From Tyto alba (lineage: Eukaryota > Chordata > Aves > Strigiformes > Tytonidae): a DNA stretch of 64,000 nt. The stretch lies in NCBI RefSeq assembly GCF_018691265.1, contig NW_024881313.1:3712501-3776500 (forward strand), in the 5' to 3' direction. The translations under genes and the position numbers were made by a program. Positions 34,940-48,000 of this stretch are shown here, piece after piece. How positions within the stretch are numbered: the stretch's first letter is position 1; each line of letters starts with the position of its first letter. The notes below the pieces were generated by a model. It ran no database searches, was not told the DNA's origin, and worked only from the letters and a program-made list of their open reading frames with translations.

Positions 34940-37900
34940 CCTATGGGAGGGCAAAGCTGCTTTTAGAAAACAAAAGTGTGAAAGTGTGCAGTTCTTCACT
35001 TGACATTACTTATTCTGGAAAATAGCAAAAATATACCGAGGGGATTGACTGTTTGTTCCTTGGCTGGTTTGCTGCTAACAGCAACATATGCAAACAGACC
35101 ACAAACTCAAATCACTCTTAAGATACATGAATTCTTGTCACATTAATATTTCCTACATTATAATTTAGTCATCACTGCCTGTTAGTCAACTTCTAATTTA
35201 TTAAGTACATGTTTACAAGAAGATTCATTCCATGGAAAATTCCCATGAAAAAGTTAATCTGTCAAAATGAGTAACGTAGAAATAGCTGATATAGCTATCA
35301 CATACTCATCAGAAATATCAGGGGGAAGATTGTGTTCAGCTGCACTTTGAAGAGAAATGCACTATAGATTTTACTATAACACTGCCAGATGCTCAGACTT
35401 CTTTTAATGGAGTCAAGTGGAATAAATTTCTCAAAAAATAGTTTTATATATGCTGAAACAAGCATTCAAGAAAACACTACATTTTCTAAAAAGTTAGTGT
35501 TAGCTTTTTTCCCTCAAATAAACAATCCACAAGTCAGAAAGTTTTTTAAAAAATATATTTCATATATAACAAACAACACTATATTTGTACACAGAATTTT
35601 TAGTTCATAGGCTACCTTTTCTACTCCTTTGTCCTGGGAAGTCCTATTTATACACCTGAATTAACAAAACTGAAATTGAATTTTTAATTCCTCCTGCAGT
35701 TCAAACACTCATTTCCTTCAAAAAGTCATCACAACATTTATGTCCCTCAGTAACTCAGTAAAGCAAGTGTATTGGTACAGACCTCACAGATTTCACAGGT
35801 CAGTTAAAATGCTGTGTTTGCAAAGGCTTGGATAGCTTTTGCTGAAATATATGTGGAAAATATAACTATTTAAATTGTTAATTTGTACTGATGTTGAAAT
35901 TACACTGGGCACATAAGGGAAATTTTTTGAGGTCAGACCTTGTTGTCAGCATCCAGCCTGGACAGAAGGTAGCTGGCTCCTCCATCACCACTGCTGCGCA
36001 CCAAGATCCTGGCAATCCTTCCAGTCCCTGCTTCCCTTTGTCACAGAGGTTTTGGCTAAATATACACACAGACATTTATCCACCCTTCAAACACTTCCTC
36101 TTCAGATCGGTGCTTCACTGTGCACAAGGAAATGTCTCCAGTCACATCCTGCCCCTCTGTGAACCTGACTAGCCTTTACCACTTCAAGGCTCTCCCAACC
36201 TAAAAAGAGATGGTAGGAGCAACTTCACTCTCTGTAATTAGCAGTCTTCCTAAGATTGAAGCTATAGCCTAGCTTATTTATTAAAATCAAATGCAAAATT
36301 AGGGTAAGACAGACTTGGTCTAAGACTACACTCCACCTACACAACCTGAGTGCTACACTTGCTTTATCTATGTTTAGGACTGCCTGCTTTTCATGTTAAA
36401 CACATTTTCTACCACAAATGTGTTCTTAACAACCGTTCTAAAGACTTCCTTTACGTAATGTGAAGCATGACCTCTACAGCCCCACTTGCTCCCAATCTAT
36501 GGACCACAGTTCATTCATCCTCCTGCAGATAAGGCTTTTATCTCAAAGCTGCTGCTCTTTGCTCACTTCTGGGCTTCTCCCATGAAAGACTGACACTATT
36601 ACACAGTCAGCACCTCCCTATGACCTTTCCTTAGAGGTCCTCTATATTCCTAGTAGCTGCTTGTTGTTTCTCTGAATTACAACAAATTGCCTTCTTCATG
36701 CAGGTCTGAACCTTCTCATGCCGGATAAATCTCACGTTTGTCACCTGCTGTGAAGGCCAACTTAAAGCAAGGCCACTACTGCTCAAAGCATCACGTCTGA
36801 AGGTGGGTCCACAAGCCCAGGTGGGATTCCCACACTTAGAATCAGGGTTACAAGGGATGTCATAGCTCCAGAAAAGCACTGCAACTTGCAGCTGGAAACT
36901 GCACTCCAGGGCAATACTTTCTGTTTGTAAAAACGTGGGCAGAACTCAGGCAGCTCATAAGCATGTCTTGTCCAGATGAAACTCAACTCGGTTCAACAGC
37001 GGTCCCGTGCCATTCCCCATAGGTAAGGAACTAAACTGTTTCCAGAGAGAGCTCCTTCCCATCCTACATTCTGCTGCACCATCCCAGTCAGCCAACAACA
37101 GAGTGTGGGACTGGCACAGACTGTGAGTCAAAGTGCTTAAAAAAAGGTCACTTTTCAATCACCCACCACCCAATGCCATCTGCCAGGGCTTCCCGGCAGC
37201 AGGTAGAAGGCCTTGCAGAGAGTCCATTTCACACTAGATGAATCCACAGTCTGCAACAACCTTGAAGGATTCGCATCTTCCTAAGGGTAAGCTACACTGA
37301 GCTGCTCTGAAGACATTTGGTCTCACTACTTATAAATCATGGGAAACGCAGCCATTTATTGTGGTTCTAAGAAAGATGAAACTGGGTTTTAATACTAGAA
37401 TAATTGCTTGTCAGGTAACAGGAGGTATCTCATAATGAAATGTGAAGTTTGGATACTACTTTCTGATGTTTCCGTTCAATCCTCAAGCTCATACCTGTTA
37501 AAGGCATAGATGCTTTTGGGATTGTTGCTCTTCCCCTACACCGTTTCTACTGAAGATTCCGTCAACATCTCTGAGCCAGAGACCTTAGCAGAAAAGAATC
37601 TGGCTGGGATTCATCTATGGATGATTTCTGGAGTGGAAAATAAAGCATTTTAGAAACATACAAATACTTAATCATACAAAATGCATATATTGTGTAGTAG
37701 TGACAAGAAGTAGATCTAATCCTGAAGCCCTTAAGATGTGAGAGCTCAATGATGCTGAATACTATGGTCCCGATTAGTAAAAATACTTATGCATAAGCTT
37801 TGTATTGAGTAACAGTGTAATCCACTGAAGTTCATGACAAGCATGTTGCCTCAAACAAGCAAAACTTGTGTTGAATACTGTCTGTGTAAGGTGGAGAGGA

Positions 37901-40160
37901 AAGGCCACCTCGAACAACAGTCCAGAATGTGAGGGTAATACTGGGGGTGAATGACTAATCTCTCTTATCCACATAAATCTTACTTCTCTGTTCAGAAAAT
38001 TCTGTCCCACCTTTTAAGGTGGTTTTTAGTCTGGTGGATACAATAAAGTTAATATTCCATCCATAAGATTTCAGAAGATGCGATATAGAGCATTTAATTC
38101 TATTACAGTTTTATCAAAAGAAGCTCCTTTCATTCAGTTAAGGATCAGAAAAAAAGCACTTCTAATCCAATGACTCTTCTAATTTTAGTAATGGAGGCCT
38201 AATTTAATTTTAGACATGTAGAGAAAAGGATACTAAAAAATGAGACATATCAATGAAGGTGTTGTTACAAGTACTGCAAACAACTATCTGTTTTCTCTTA
38301 TCTATCTTAAAGCTCTGTGTGAAAATGTCGTCACTGAAACCGGTTCCTTTGAGAGCAAGCAAATCATGTAAAAATACAGTAAAGCCCATAGAGGCATACT
38401 AATGATCCACACTCGTGTGCATAATTTCAAAGAATGTCATGAGCAATTACCTCATTTATACTAAATCTTTAAAAGTGACTACTTTCAAAACAAAACAACA
38501 GGAAAACTGCAGAGCTGTCTATAGGATGAAATCTAGTGCCCATTTTCCTTTTCCACATGTCCTACTTGCAAGAGACCACCTCTACCTGCCACTGCCATCC
38601 CAAGTAAACAGAATTCTGGATGCAAACTGGCTTCCCACACGCACACACCAGAGAAAAATCTTGCCAGCAGCTTGGGAGACACCCTGAGACACAGCATGGC
38701 AGCACTAGAGCTGTCCGTGATGGTGACCCAGCATCCCAGCTCTCGTGCCTGCTGCTCATCACAGCAGACCCGTGCAGGCTCTTGCTGGAGGTGCCAAAGC
38801 CCTACTGCCGCGGCACTGCCGAGGCTACGAGCACACAGCACTTCACTGAAGTTGCACAATTGCTTTTCTAACCTAACGGGCAAGGGTGAGCAGAAGGATG
38901 GTGGTTCGAAGAAACTGAATTGCTCCTGGGCTTGTCGCCTTGTGCAAGAGGGTGTGCATGGTGAGGGGCAGGGTGGGGAACAGTACCAAGCCACTAGTAA
39001 CTAGCCAGTAACATAACTCTGGTTGTCACACCACGTGTGTCCATCAAACATTCAACTGTGCTAAGAAAGTACTAATTGCTGCTTGCCCGAGATGATTTTT
39101 TCCTGCTAGTATCTTCAGTTTGCACAGTGGTTACTAGTAGCAGCAGCTGCCAAAACAGCAGCAGCAGTCACAGGCATCAGTAGTTTAGCTGTGAATTTTT
39201 AGGCTACCTATACCTGTTTTCTGCATTTATCTGAAAACTTGTACTATTTCACTGTCAAATGCTGCTTATCTGATACAGCCAAAATATCCTAACAAATGAC
39301 TTACATTCTGAATTTAGACATTCTGTATCATAAAGATTATGTTAACTAAGCACCCAGCCAATTTCTAAGTATGGTAAACCAGTAACTTGTCAACAGGAAT
39401 TCTCTTTCGAGGACTAAAATCAAGAAATCATTTTTTATCAGAGCAGATAACACACAATCAGGTCTATTTGCTAGCACAGCTTTTATCAAAGATAAAGCCA
39501 GGACCAGGAAAACAAAAACCTTCCTCCCAAATAAAACAGCATTCTACTAAACACAAAGAGTTATTAGAGAATGTTCATGTACTTCCGATATACATATTCA
39601 TATATGTTACCTCAGACAGAGCACTCATATAAAGTAACAAACTTCCTCTTAGAAGTCATACAGTGATACACAATCCAAGTCTGTAACACATACTGCAGAG
39701 CCGTCCCAAGCATGAATCAAAATTGTTGTTTCAAAAGTGTTTAGATTCTTTGGACAATCAGTAAGAGGGAAACAAGCAACTAGTGATACAATTAATTGTT
39801 CATATGTCAGATTTTAATTTTGATACTCTGATGTAAAATCATCTACTTTCAGTATTTTTCAAATTTGCAGAAAAGAAAAATGGACTTTCGGCTTCCCCCT
39901 AACTGCTGCTATTGAATGAGTTTACACCGTTTTGCAAGCCTCCATTTTTCTCAAGCTTACTCCCTACAGTCAATGGTGACTAATAAGGAAGGACTAATGG
40001 TCTTAATTCCCTCTTTCTTTTGTGCTTTTAAACAAACAAAAGCCCATGCTTTCTTCCTTCTTTTCAACAGCAGAAAAGGAAGGGAGCACTGGCAGCCCAG
40101 GACCAGGGTAAGGACAGATGAGAGAATGGCAGATGGAAACCTAATCCCTAGCAACCTTCT

Positions 40161-40204
40161 CCCACCCCAGCCCCCTTCCCCTCCCCAATTCCCCATCCCT
40201 CCCC
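40161..40204 (-). other. G-quadruplex motif on the minus strand (C-runs on plus)
   Basis: Seven runs of three to five C, separated by 1-4 bases, lie on the plus strand (for example 40171-40175, 40178-40181, 40183-40186, 40191-40194, 40201-40204). The minus strand therefore carries GGGG-N1-4 runs well beyond the usual quadruplex rule. The plus strand could form an i-motif. The tract creates a P-rich plus frame and a G-rich minus frame of 157 codons each, which I do not regard as coding. Confidence 0.75.
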
Positions 40205-40280
40205 TATTAAGACCTGCTGAAGCTGACAACCTGCCTCCAACATCTCCTCCCCTCCCATCCACAAAGGTCGGACAAATCTG

Positions 40281-40425
40281 GGACCTCAGGAGAGGACAGC
40301 GGAGGCAGAGGGACCGCATAGCTGAACGCTGTGATTTCAAAGAGAAGGGAGAGAGGAGAAAAGGCATTCTGGCAAGAGGGATAAAGTGAAAAGAGAAGAG
40401 CGGGAAAGGGAGGCAAGGATGGATG
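40281..40425. repeat. Purine-rich tract
   Basis: Plus strand strongly biased to A and G, with GAGAGG and GGGAAAGGG-type blocks. It follows directly after the pyrimidine-rich C-run tract, so the strand asymmetry flips within about 100 bases. Confidence 0.65.
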
Positions 40426-43420
40426 CTCATTAATTTCTGAGCAGACCAGGAGACTAGTGATAAAATTTCTGGCAGAATAGGGGAGCGAAAATGAACGTAA
40501 CGGTAAAGTTGGTCAAATTATTTGGAGACTGGAAACAACGTGGTGTAGAGCTAAGAAACAAATGTTTTCGACTAGGTGATAAAGGGTAGATGACAGCAAA
40601 ATGATCTCCAGCTCTACCAAACGAAATGTTTATTTCAAAACGCAGACCAATATCTATTACGCTTCATACTTTTTCATAACACTGTAAGAGAGTTGTCAGG
40701 ATACTGAAACATACAGCCTTGGGGAGGCTGGAGAATAATTTCCGAAACTTCACCCCACGCAACTGTCTCTTCAAATGGCCCTAATTTACATAGACATTTG
40801 AAAATGTACATAAGGAATAATAGGAAGGAATAGCCAGAAAGCAAGTCCACTCCCCCTCTGTGGGCCATGGCTTCACTCCGCTTGCGTCTGTCAATACACC
40901 GGGCCTCATTTTCATCTAAAATTGGTGTCATGCTGCAAAACGTAGTCATTCACTTTGAGAACTGCAATTATTGCTGTGCTCACATGCAGCAAAGCACCAT
41001 CTGGCCTGTTCACAATGCACGCACAATGCAGGAAGAGTGAGAGCTGATGTAAATGGTTTTCCAGTAATACTGAATTCCTCCATAAAAAGCAAGTACACTT
41101 GGATTTCAATAATTACTCACACAATCAAGCACCCTTAGATTTAAATGAACACTCAAAATTTTTGAATGGACCCTACTATCATCTTCTGTTATGTATCAGT
41201 CAATATTTCAGGAACCTGAAGAATCACTGAATGTTAGAGATTGTATCTATCTGGATGGATTTCTAAAATTTCTGGAGGAATACATTAGGTTACAAACATA
41301 TATTCCTATTATTTAGTTGACACAACCTATGGATTATTCAAACACACAAGGAAATAATACTAATCCATGCAATCCTTCCAGTGAGAAATTACACAGCTAG
41401 TAAGTGCTTACCATTTTTTACAACTATTAGCATTTAAATATACATGATCTAATGTTCAAGCTAGTATTTCAGCTATGCCTCCATGAACAGCAATAATAAC
41501 ACTTAAAATGAATAATAGCCCGCTACAGTCACAGAATGCATTACTGAGCATATACTGAATTAAGCTGGTCACGCAGATGGTGGTTCCTCTGTCCTTCCCT
41601 CCTCTCCACTTTGTAAATATATGAGACCAACAGTGATGTGGTAACACAGGAAAAAGTACACTGAGAAGCACTAGTTTGGACATGGATTTTGTCGAGTTTT
41701 ACATCAGAGTTTAGGAGTGGATCAAGCAACTGCTTTGGCAGCAAGAGCAACCCAAGGTGCTAGCAAAGGCAGTAACTCCAAAACACAGATGCCACCACAG
41801 TAGCAGAAATCTCACAGAATTATTTGTTCCAAAGACATCATCACCTCTTGCACTGAAATCTGGTAAATCATTGCGCTTGGCAAAGCCTGATGCCTTCCCA
41901 ACAAGAACAAAAAGAGAGACTCCGGGGATTTTGGATTTGTCCCAGATCAAAATGCAGAAGTCCTCAGGAATAAAGTTTCAGTTTGGGGCCAAAACTGATT
42001 ATAATGCTTAGCAGAAAGCAAGTGGCAATTCACTTACCAAGCTGCCACATTTTAACATTTTGCTATGAAGAATTAAACTTGCAAATTTAGGCATAACTTT
42101 GCTGTATACATGAAAAACAAAATGATAAGGACTACCAATCATAGAAAGAGTGCTTTATTTAAGAAAATTTGTGTTCAAACTTGGATTCAGCTCACTTACC
42201 CCAAGCCATCTGATGCTGTTACAAAATCACTGAACGCAGCCCTTGGAGATATGAGTACCGTCTTTTACCGAGTGACGAACCCTCACGTCAAATATGAGGG
42301 AACACGGATGAGACCCCAGCTGTTAAAAAGCCGGAGCTTGAGGCTCAAGGGGAGAGGAGAAAGGAGAGAGGGACCCTGGGAGTTCTGGCTGTGCCAGCCT
42401 TTCTTTGTCCATAAGGAAAACTCAGCTAATGACTATTAAACCACAATACATGCCAAGGTGCTCCAAAAGATTTCATTTGATAGAGGAAAGAAGCCAGCAT
42501 TAAACTGAGAACAAGTATAAGGAACAGACTGGGGAAATGAATAGAAAATTTAAAATGATAGTATATTATTTGTGTCCAGAAGCACAGTGTAAGATGTTGG
42601 ACGCAGCAGGCATGTCCACCATTGTTCAGATGTCTTTGTTATGAAAGCAATTTAAGTTTTTGTGTAGGATACAATATACAGCCGGGACAGATAAATGATT
42701 TTCACATCACCCAACTGAATTGTCTGTAACTGGCGGTAATATAGAAATTAAGCTTGTAGTGATTATTTCCAAATACTTCAACAAATATTTACACATATTA
42801 GAATGCACCTATTAAGTTTATGAAGAGACACTGAAAGCTAGTAAAATTATGTAAAAACCATTTTAAAAATGTTAAGAAAGGAGTTCTTCTGGAACAATGA
42901 CAATACATCTGCTAAATGTCAGTGTATAAAAGTGACAGGGTAGAGTTGCTCACGTTTTTCAGCAAAAAGGCAGCCAGTGCACGGAGTCCAAAGGATGATT
43001 TACAAGCATGCTATGTTATAACCATAAAAGGAGGAGAGGAAATCTGATGGCCAGAAATAGAACCACTGTAAATTAGTTAGGGGAAGAAAAAATGCTAGAG
43101 AAGCACACGATAAATGAAATGGTTAGTAAGAAGATGGGCAAGTAAAAACACAGCCAAAGAATGGAATATCAAATTAACATGCAGGGACACTGTGCAAAAA
43201 TGCTCTGTAAAAGATGGTGCTATGCATGAAACGACTGCTGAGATCAAGGCAACCCCAAAGTACTGTTCTAGTGCTAATCGACTCCCTGTGAAGGAAGGAC
43301 CAAGTTATTTCATCTTGCTATCTTGGTCTGCAAATTAAAGGCAGAGATACCTACACACCTCTTGGACAGGGCAATGGAGAACCAATCCGTGTCCTGACGG
43401 TGCTTCAAACATTGCCTAGG
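40426..43420. other. Non-coding stretch, nothing recognised
   Basis: AT-rich sequence with no family-like open frame. Small splice-like coincidences on the minus strand near 42.0-42.25 kb are too short to support. Confidence 0.55.
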
Positions 43421-43482
43421 AAATCCTGGCTCTGCTCAAGCCAGTGGGACTTTTAATGATGACTTCAACAATGCCAGGATTT
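43421..43482. repeat. Imperfect palindrome, likely relic of an ancient amniote repeat
   Basis: Perfect 10-bp inverted arms AAATCCTGGC (43421-43430) and GCCAGGATTT (43473-43482) enclose an interior that is itself partly palindromic, with GTGGGACTTTTA and GACTTCAACAATG. The layout follows palindromic short repeats that I remember from turtle and crocodile DNA, with AATCCTGGCCCCATTGAAGT ends and CCATTGACTTCAATGG cores. Confidence 0.5.
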
Positions 43483-44230
43483 TATCTACAATTTGCTCTA
43501 AAATAATGTTGGCTGCTATTATTTAAAAGGACTTTGAAGCCTTTATATTTAGTCTCTGTTACTTCCCAAATCAAATTTGCTCAGTCTGTAAATCAGGAAA
43601 CATGCAGGGATGTGAAAATCCCACTCCTGTCTTCCTGTCTTGCCTAATGCTGCTGTGAATAAAGAATCAGGATTTGACCCAAACTGACAGTGTTGCTTTC
43701 TGTGTTAACAGAGAAGCAGCCGGTTCATTGTTACGCAGCTAAGAGGGATCTTAATGTTAGCACTAATAGAAAACCGCCAAGAATTATCTATGAAAAATGC
43801 TCATAGAATTTGAAGACTTTCAAACATAAAATGTTGACATTTCTACATTGCAACTTTTCCTAGAATAGCTACTCTTCAATATCTGCCACAGAAAGCATAT
43901 TAGGAACACATAAAGGAGACTGAAATAAAAGAAAAACAAAACGAAGATCATCGCGAAATATTTCATGCTATCATTATCCCTTGTATTAGACATTTCAAAA
44001 TGCAAAAGAAACTATCAATATTAACATTATGAAACCAAAAACAAACATTCAGAAAAGCTGAAATTACAGACAAAACGCAAAGCAGTTTCCTGTGTTAAAC
44101 AATGCCGCAAAATAACACTGCTGGCACTATTACCAGCAGATAACTTCATGCCAACATCGTGGCTTCTCCATATGTCGGTTAAGAAGACAGAAGTTGTTAG
44201 TGAAAACTTCCAGAGTGCTTTACAGAAACT
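43483..44230. other. Non-coding stretch, nothing recognised
   Basis: AT-rich DNA with no recognisable coding, RNA or repeat feature. Confidence 0.6.
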
Positions 44231-44251
44231 GGGGGGGGGGGGGGGGGGGGG
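44231..44251. repeat. G21 homopolymer
   Basis: Twenty-one consecutive G, followed by AGGGGAAGGAAGG. It has strong quadruplex potential on the plus strand and is a likely site of length error in assemblies. Confidence 0.92.
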
Positions 44252-44694
44252 AGGGGAAGGAAGGAAAAATCCTAAGTAATATACGCCAGATTCTTTACAG
44301 AATAAATAATACCTCTCTGGAATATATTACCTCATGCTCTGAGTGTATTTGCAAATTATTAAGAGTTCAGAAATGTATGTAAAAACAGTAACGGGGAGCT
44401 TCAGTGCCTGTATTTATCATTCAAATGTACGTTCCAACCAAGAAGTAACGGCACAGCTTTGCTGCGGGGGAAGAAGGCATCAGCCCATGCACGAGCATCA
44501 GCCACCGGGTGCTGGTTCACGTGTTCCCATAGTGACCTGTCCTGGTTGGGGCTGGAACAGAGTTCCCGTTGGTTTGGCAGCTGGAGGAGCGCTGGGGCAC
44601 GCTGAGGTTCCAGAGGCTCCCCAGGCCCCAGAGCCCCTGGCTGTGTGCGGGGTCTGGAGGGCTGGGCCCCGATTGGCCGATATGCCATGTCATG

Positions 44695-44700
44695 TGACGT
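44695..44700 (+). promoter_or_regulatory. CRE-like TGACGT and inverted CCAAT in LTR U3
   Basis: TGACGT lies 10-15 bases upstream of the LTR TATA box, with an inverted CCAAT (GATTGG) a further 20 bases upstream. This is an ordinary promoter layout for a retroviral U3. Confidence 0.55.
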
Positions 44701-44709
44701 TACGCTCAC

Positions 44710-44717
44710 TATATAAA
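44710..44717 (+). promoter_or_regulatory. LTR TATA box
   Basis: TATATAAA followed by a GC-rich stretch. Transcription would start about 25-30 bases downstream and run towards the AT-rich DNA after 45000. Confidence 0.7.
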
Positions 44718-44867
44718 GGCAGGAGAGGGCTGGGAGGGGCTCCCACTTCTGGGAGAGTTGCCGCGGGGCCTTGGTGTTCGGGACTGCCAGCCGGGAGCGG
44801 GCGGGTGGTGAGCAGCTGTATTGTACATTACCCATTGATACTGTCAGCGTATTATTCTGTTACTGTT

Positions 44868-44873
44868 ATTAAA
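44868..44873 (+). terminator. LTR polyadenylation signal ATTAAA
   Basis: ATTAAA about 155 bases downstream of the TATA box, followed by a T-rich stretch, marking the R/U5 region. Confidence 0.6.
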
Positions 44874-45002
44874 CTGTTTTTATCTCAGCGCGCGAGTCTC
44901 CCTTTGCCCCTCCGATTGCCTCCCCGTTCCCAGGTGCGGGGAGGGTGGGTGAGCGGCTGAGGGGAGTTTAGCTGCTGAGCAGGCTCAAACCACGACATGA
45001 TC

Positions 45003-48000
45003 AAATGGTTATGCAGTCCCTTTCTATCATGGTATCAAGACACCTTCTGCTGTATTTCAATTTTTACAAATCTATGTTCTGTTATTTTAAGACGCTGCAG
45101 CTAAAAGCATGTCTAGACAGAAAAACGTGGCAGATTCTACCTCCGCCGTTTAAGTCGATGCATTCTCAAGCCCTAAAATGTAGCTACCACGTGATAGACT
45201 TTGATGATAATCACAGCTGCTCACAAAACATCTGGAGCAAGAAGTGCCAAGTCAGAAGCCAGTCCCTTTCTTCAGTTTGAAGGTGACAATAACGTCGTCC
45301 TTTGGATTTGCACTGACCTGATCTCCCAGCACAGTGTGCAAATTTCACGTGTTGTCTGTAGTGGCAGGTTTTAGAGAAATCCACAAACCAGCACACTGGA
45401 TGGTTCATTTCATGACTCATTTTACATCAGAGGCGGCAATGACTTCAGTATTGGTGCCAAGTTCCCCTTGGGGTGCTTGCAGCCCGCTCACCTACAAATT
45501 CTTTTACAGCAGCAGATGCTTCCTAACTTCCTCCGTCGACCTGTTGACCTTGCTCTGTGCTGAAAGGCTGTGGCAGCAGTTAACCCCCAAATTATTCTTC
45601 TAGTGTATTCAAGGCAGTGAAGTGCTTTTATTTCCTGACTGATTAAACACCTTCCATGAACATAAGGTATCAGCATCATCAGTCAAACCAGCTAGTAGTG
45701 TCTGACCTGGCCCCAAAACTGGTACTCTCTTGGAAATGAATGGACGGCTTCAACAACCAATCACTTTATGAAGGAAATATAATTTAAAGATACTTTAAAT
45801 TACAGGTACTTCAATTTGGATCTATCTAAAATATAGATACTTTATTATTGATAGGGTAAGTCTCAAGATGAAAGAGAAAAATTCTGACTTGAAGTCACAG
45901 GAAGCTCTAGTTTCTCAGTGTTTTAATTAATCACTAAGTCTATTAATACTGGTATTGTTTTATCCACAGACATATTTCAAATTCTAATGAATACATTTTT
46001 TCCCTTTTTTTAAAAATGTATGTAGCTAATTAGACTGAAAGGGATCACATCCAGTCACTCATGCACACACAATAAACCAGCTTTCACGACGTTAGAAAGT
46101 TGAATTTTAACTTGGTATCAGTTACAAAACGACAGTCCCTGCTTTTCTCACAGGCAAACCAGACTTACCATAACTTGTCTCCCAATTACCACTCAGTTTA
46201 ACAAACAGGGAAAAATCTCAAAGACATTAAGTTCTTGTGGGTTTAATAAAATTCCACACCTGGACAGAGACTCAGTGAAAGACAGGGAGAACTCAAAAGC
46301 TGTAACACCACTGACAGTGTTAGAGGGAAGAACCCCGCTGGGGACATCATTCTGCAAACAGACAGACACCCCTTCGGCTCGCCTGATGGGTAAGCACACA
46401 TTTCCTGAGCAGTAAACACACGTGTAACTAGAGACTAACAAAAGGACAGGGTGGCTGTCCAAAGCCCCAAAATATAGAGGGTACTGCAACAAGGAGCTTA
46501 CAGCTTTGGGAGGAGGCGGAAGAAACCAGGGAGGGCTGCACGGATTTGGATAGAGGGGGAAAATACGAGCATGCGTGAGGGGAAGGCAGATGGAGATAGC
46601 GCCTGGAGCATTACAGCTGCGGTCTCACGTAGGATATAACTGGGACCTGTTGTCATGGCAGTGGGTGGGTCATTTAGAGGACTCAGGATAAAGAGCACTA
46701 AGATGCTCATCTATTCACAGAATTTCTTATTTTAGTCCCCACCCCGCAAGTTGTCCACCAGAAATTCCCCAGAAATTTCTATTAGGACTAAGCGGTTTCA
46801 ACCCAAATCAAAGCCTACAACTGTTATCCCAGACAGTAAATAAAGACAGTAGGAATAGCTGGATGAAACACACAATTGAAACAGCTAACGGAAACAAAAT
46901 AACCATAGGCTTTATCCTCATGATCAAGAATATCACGTAACATTTAGCAGACCAATTGAGACATGCTGTCACTTCATTTTGATGATGCAATCAGCTCCAC
47001 ACAGCTGATCCATGTACTATGTGGGGACCTGCTGATAAAAGTGATGTTCTGCAAAGGCAGAAATGTCTACCCAGATGGAGCTCATTGCAAGAACGAGCCT
47101 CTATTTACGCTCCTGGTTGGATTTCTCACTTATCCTCATTATCTGTTATTGAGCATTTGCAGGGATCTAATATTCTGAACCACGGAGCCAATTTTACTTT
47201 TACTGCTCTCCAAAGCATTTCTACAGTTCCACCGAAGAGGCTGCCTAGATTTAAGCATAAGGGGCACTTACTCCCTGTTGAAAAGATCTTAAAGTTTGTT
47301 TTTCAAACTATTTTTCCAAAAAGTTTAAAGAAACATCTGTGTCATCTCTGAAATTCCCTACACAGTTACTTGGTGTATAATGATTTGCTCCCCAAGATGC
47401 AATGGGACCAAAGTGTTTCATGTAAATAAAGATCTTATGTTCCTTATTTTATTATCATGTCACTTAAGACCATCAGGCATATGAAAATTTAAATTTACTG
47501 AGTTACTAATAGATTTAAAAAAATGTTTGTAGAGCGTGTTTAAGTTAGAGGAATCTAGTTTCCTAAAATGACATAACTGATAATCTCTCTGCTTTTAAAG
47601 TTATCACAGTCTTGGTTGTAAAATATTTCATATATGAAAAGTTATATATTCAGCATTTAAAAGCTTCAGTTTAAAAAATCTCATGGTAAAATATACCCCC
47701 TTGTAGTTGTTACTTATCTAGAGCTGCTGAAGAGGATGGTTTAGGTTAAAAAAAAAGAAAGCAAAACGATCAGAAAACTTGGAATCCAAGGATTAATAAT
47801 TAACCAGTTGCTAGTAACAGCTTTACTGAATTGGAAAGACAAACAGTCAGCTGCACAGAAATTCACAGTATTTTTGTAACTCAGGTAATATGAAATATTG
47901 AACCTGAAAATTGGCACTATTTCTCCAGGCAGAAAAGTTTTCTTGGCACTAGCCCAAGATAACACAGTAGGTCACAGAACATTGCCGTTTCCAGTCCACT

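Larger units (their letters stand above)
29291..40160. other. Non-coding stretch, simple repeats only
   Basis: AT-rich DNA with T and A homopolymers (listed separately) and a small 13-14 bp tandem repeat at 33021-33060. Frames open on both strands around 38.5-39.0 kb reflect locally higher GC, not a gene. Nothing else is supported. Confidence 0.55.
44538..44997 (+). mobile_element. Solo LTR of an avian endogenous retrovirus, plus strand
   Basis: A 460-bp LTR with inverted termini TGTCCTGGTTG and AAACCACGACA (10 of 11 positions match after reversal). It is flanked by near-matching 5-bp duplications, TGACC (44533-44537) and TGATC (44998-45002). Inside are an inverted CCAAT box (GATTGG, 44671), a CRE-like TGACGT (44695-44700), TATATAAA at 44710-44717 and ATTAAA at 44868-44873. 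No internal retroviral sequence is present, so the provirus was lost by LTR recombination. The termini and the 5-bp duplication fit the ERVL-like class whose LTRs begin TGTCCTGGTT in many birds. One mismatch in the duplication implies some age. The 205-codon plus frame across it is not a gene. Confidence 0.88.

Noticed and set aside
38533..39004. Overlapping 153-codon minus and 110-codon plus open frames
   Set aside because: Both strands are open because of locally higher GC. No start context, splice logic or family motif favours either, and the frames contradict each other.
39916..40430. 157-codon frames on both strands around 40.0-40.4 kb
   Set aside because: They run through the C-run and purine-rich tracts, giving P-rich and G-rich low-complexity peptides. 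Compositional artefacts.
44343..44960. 205-codon plus-strand open frame, the longest in the window
   Set aside because: It lies mostly in the non-coding solo LTR and its GC-rich promoter region. LTRs of this type encode no protein.
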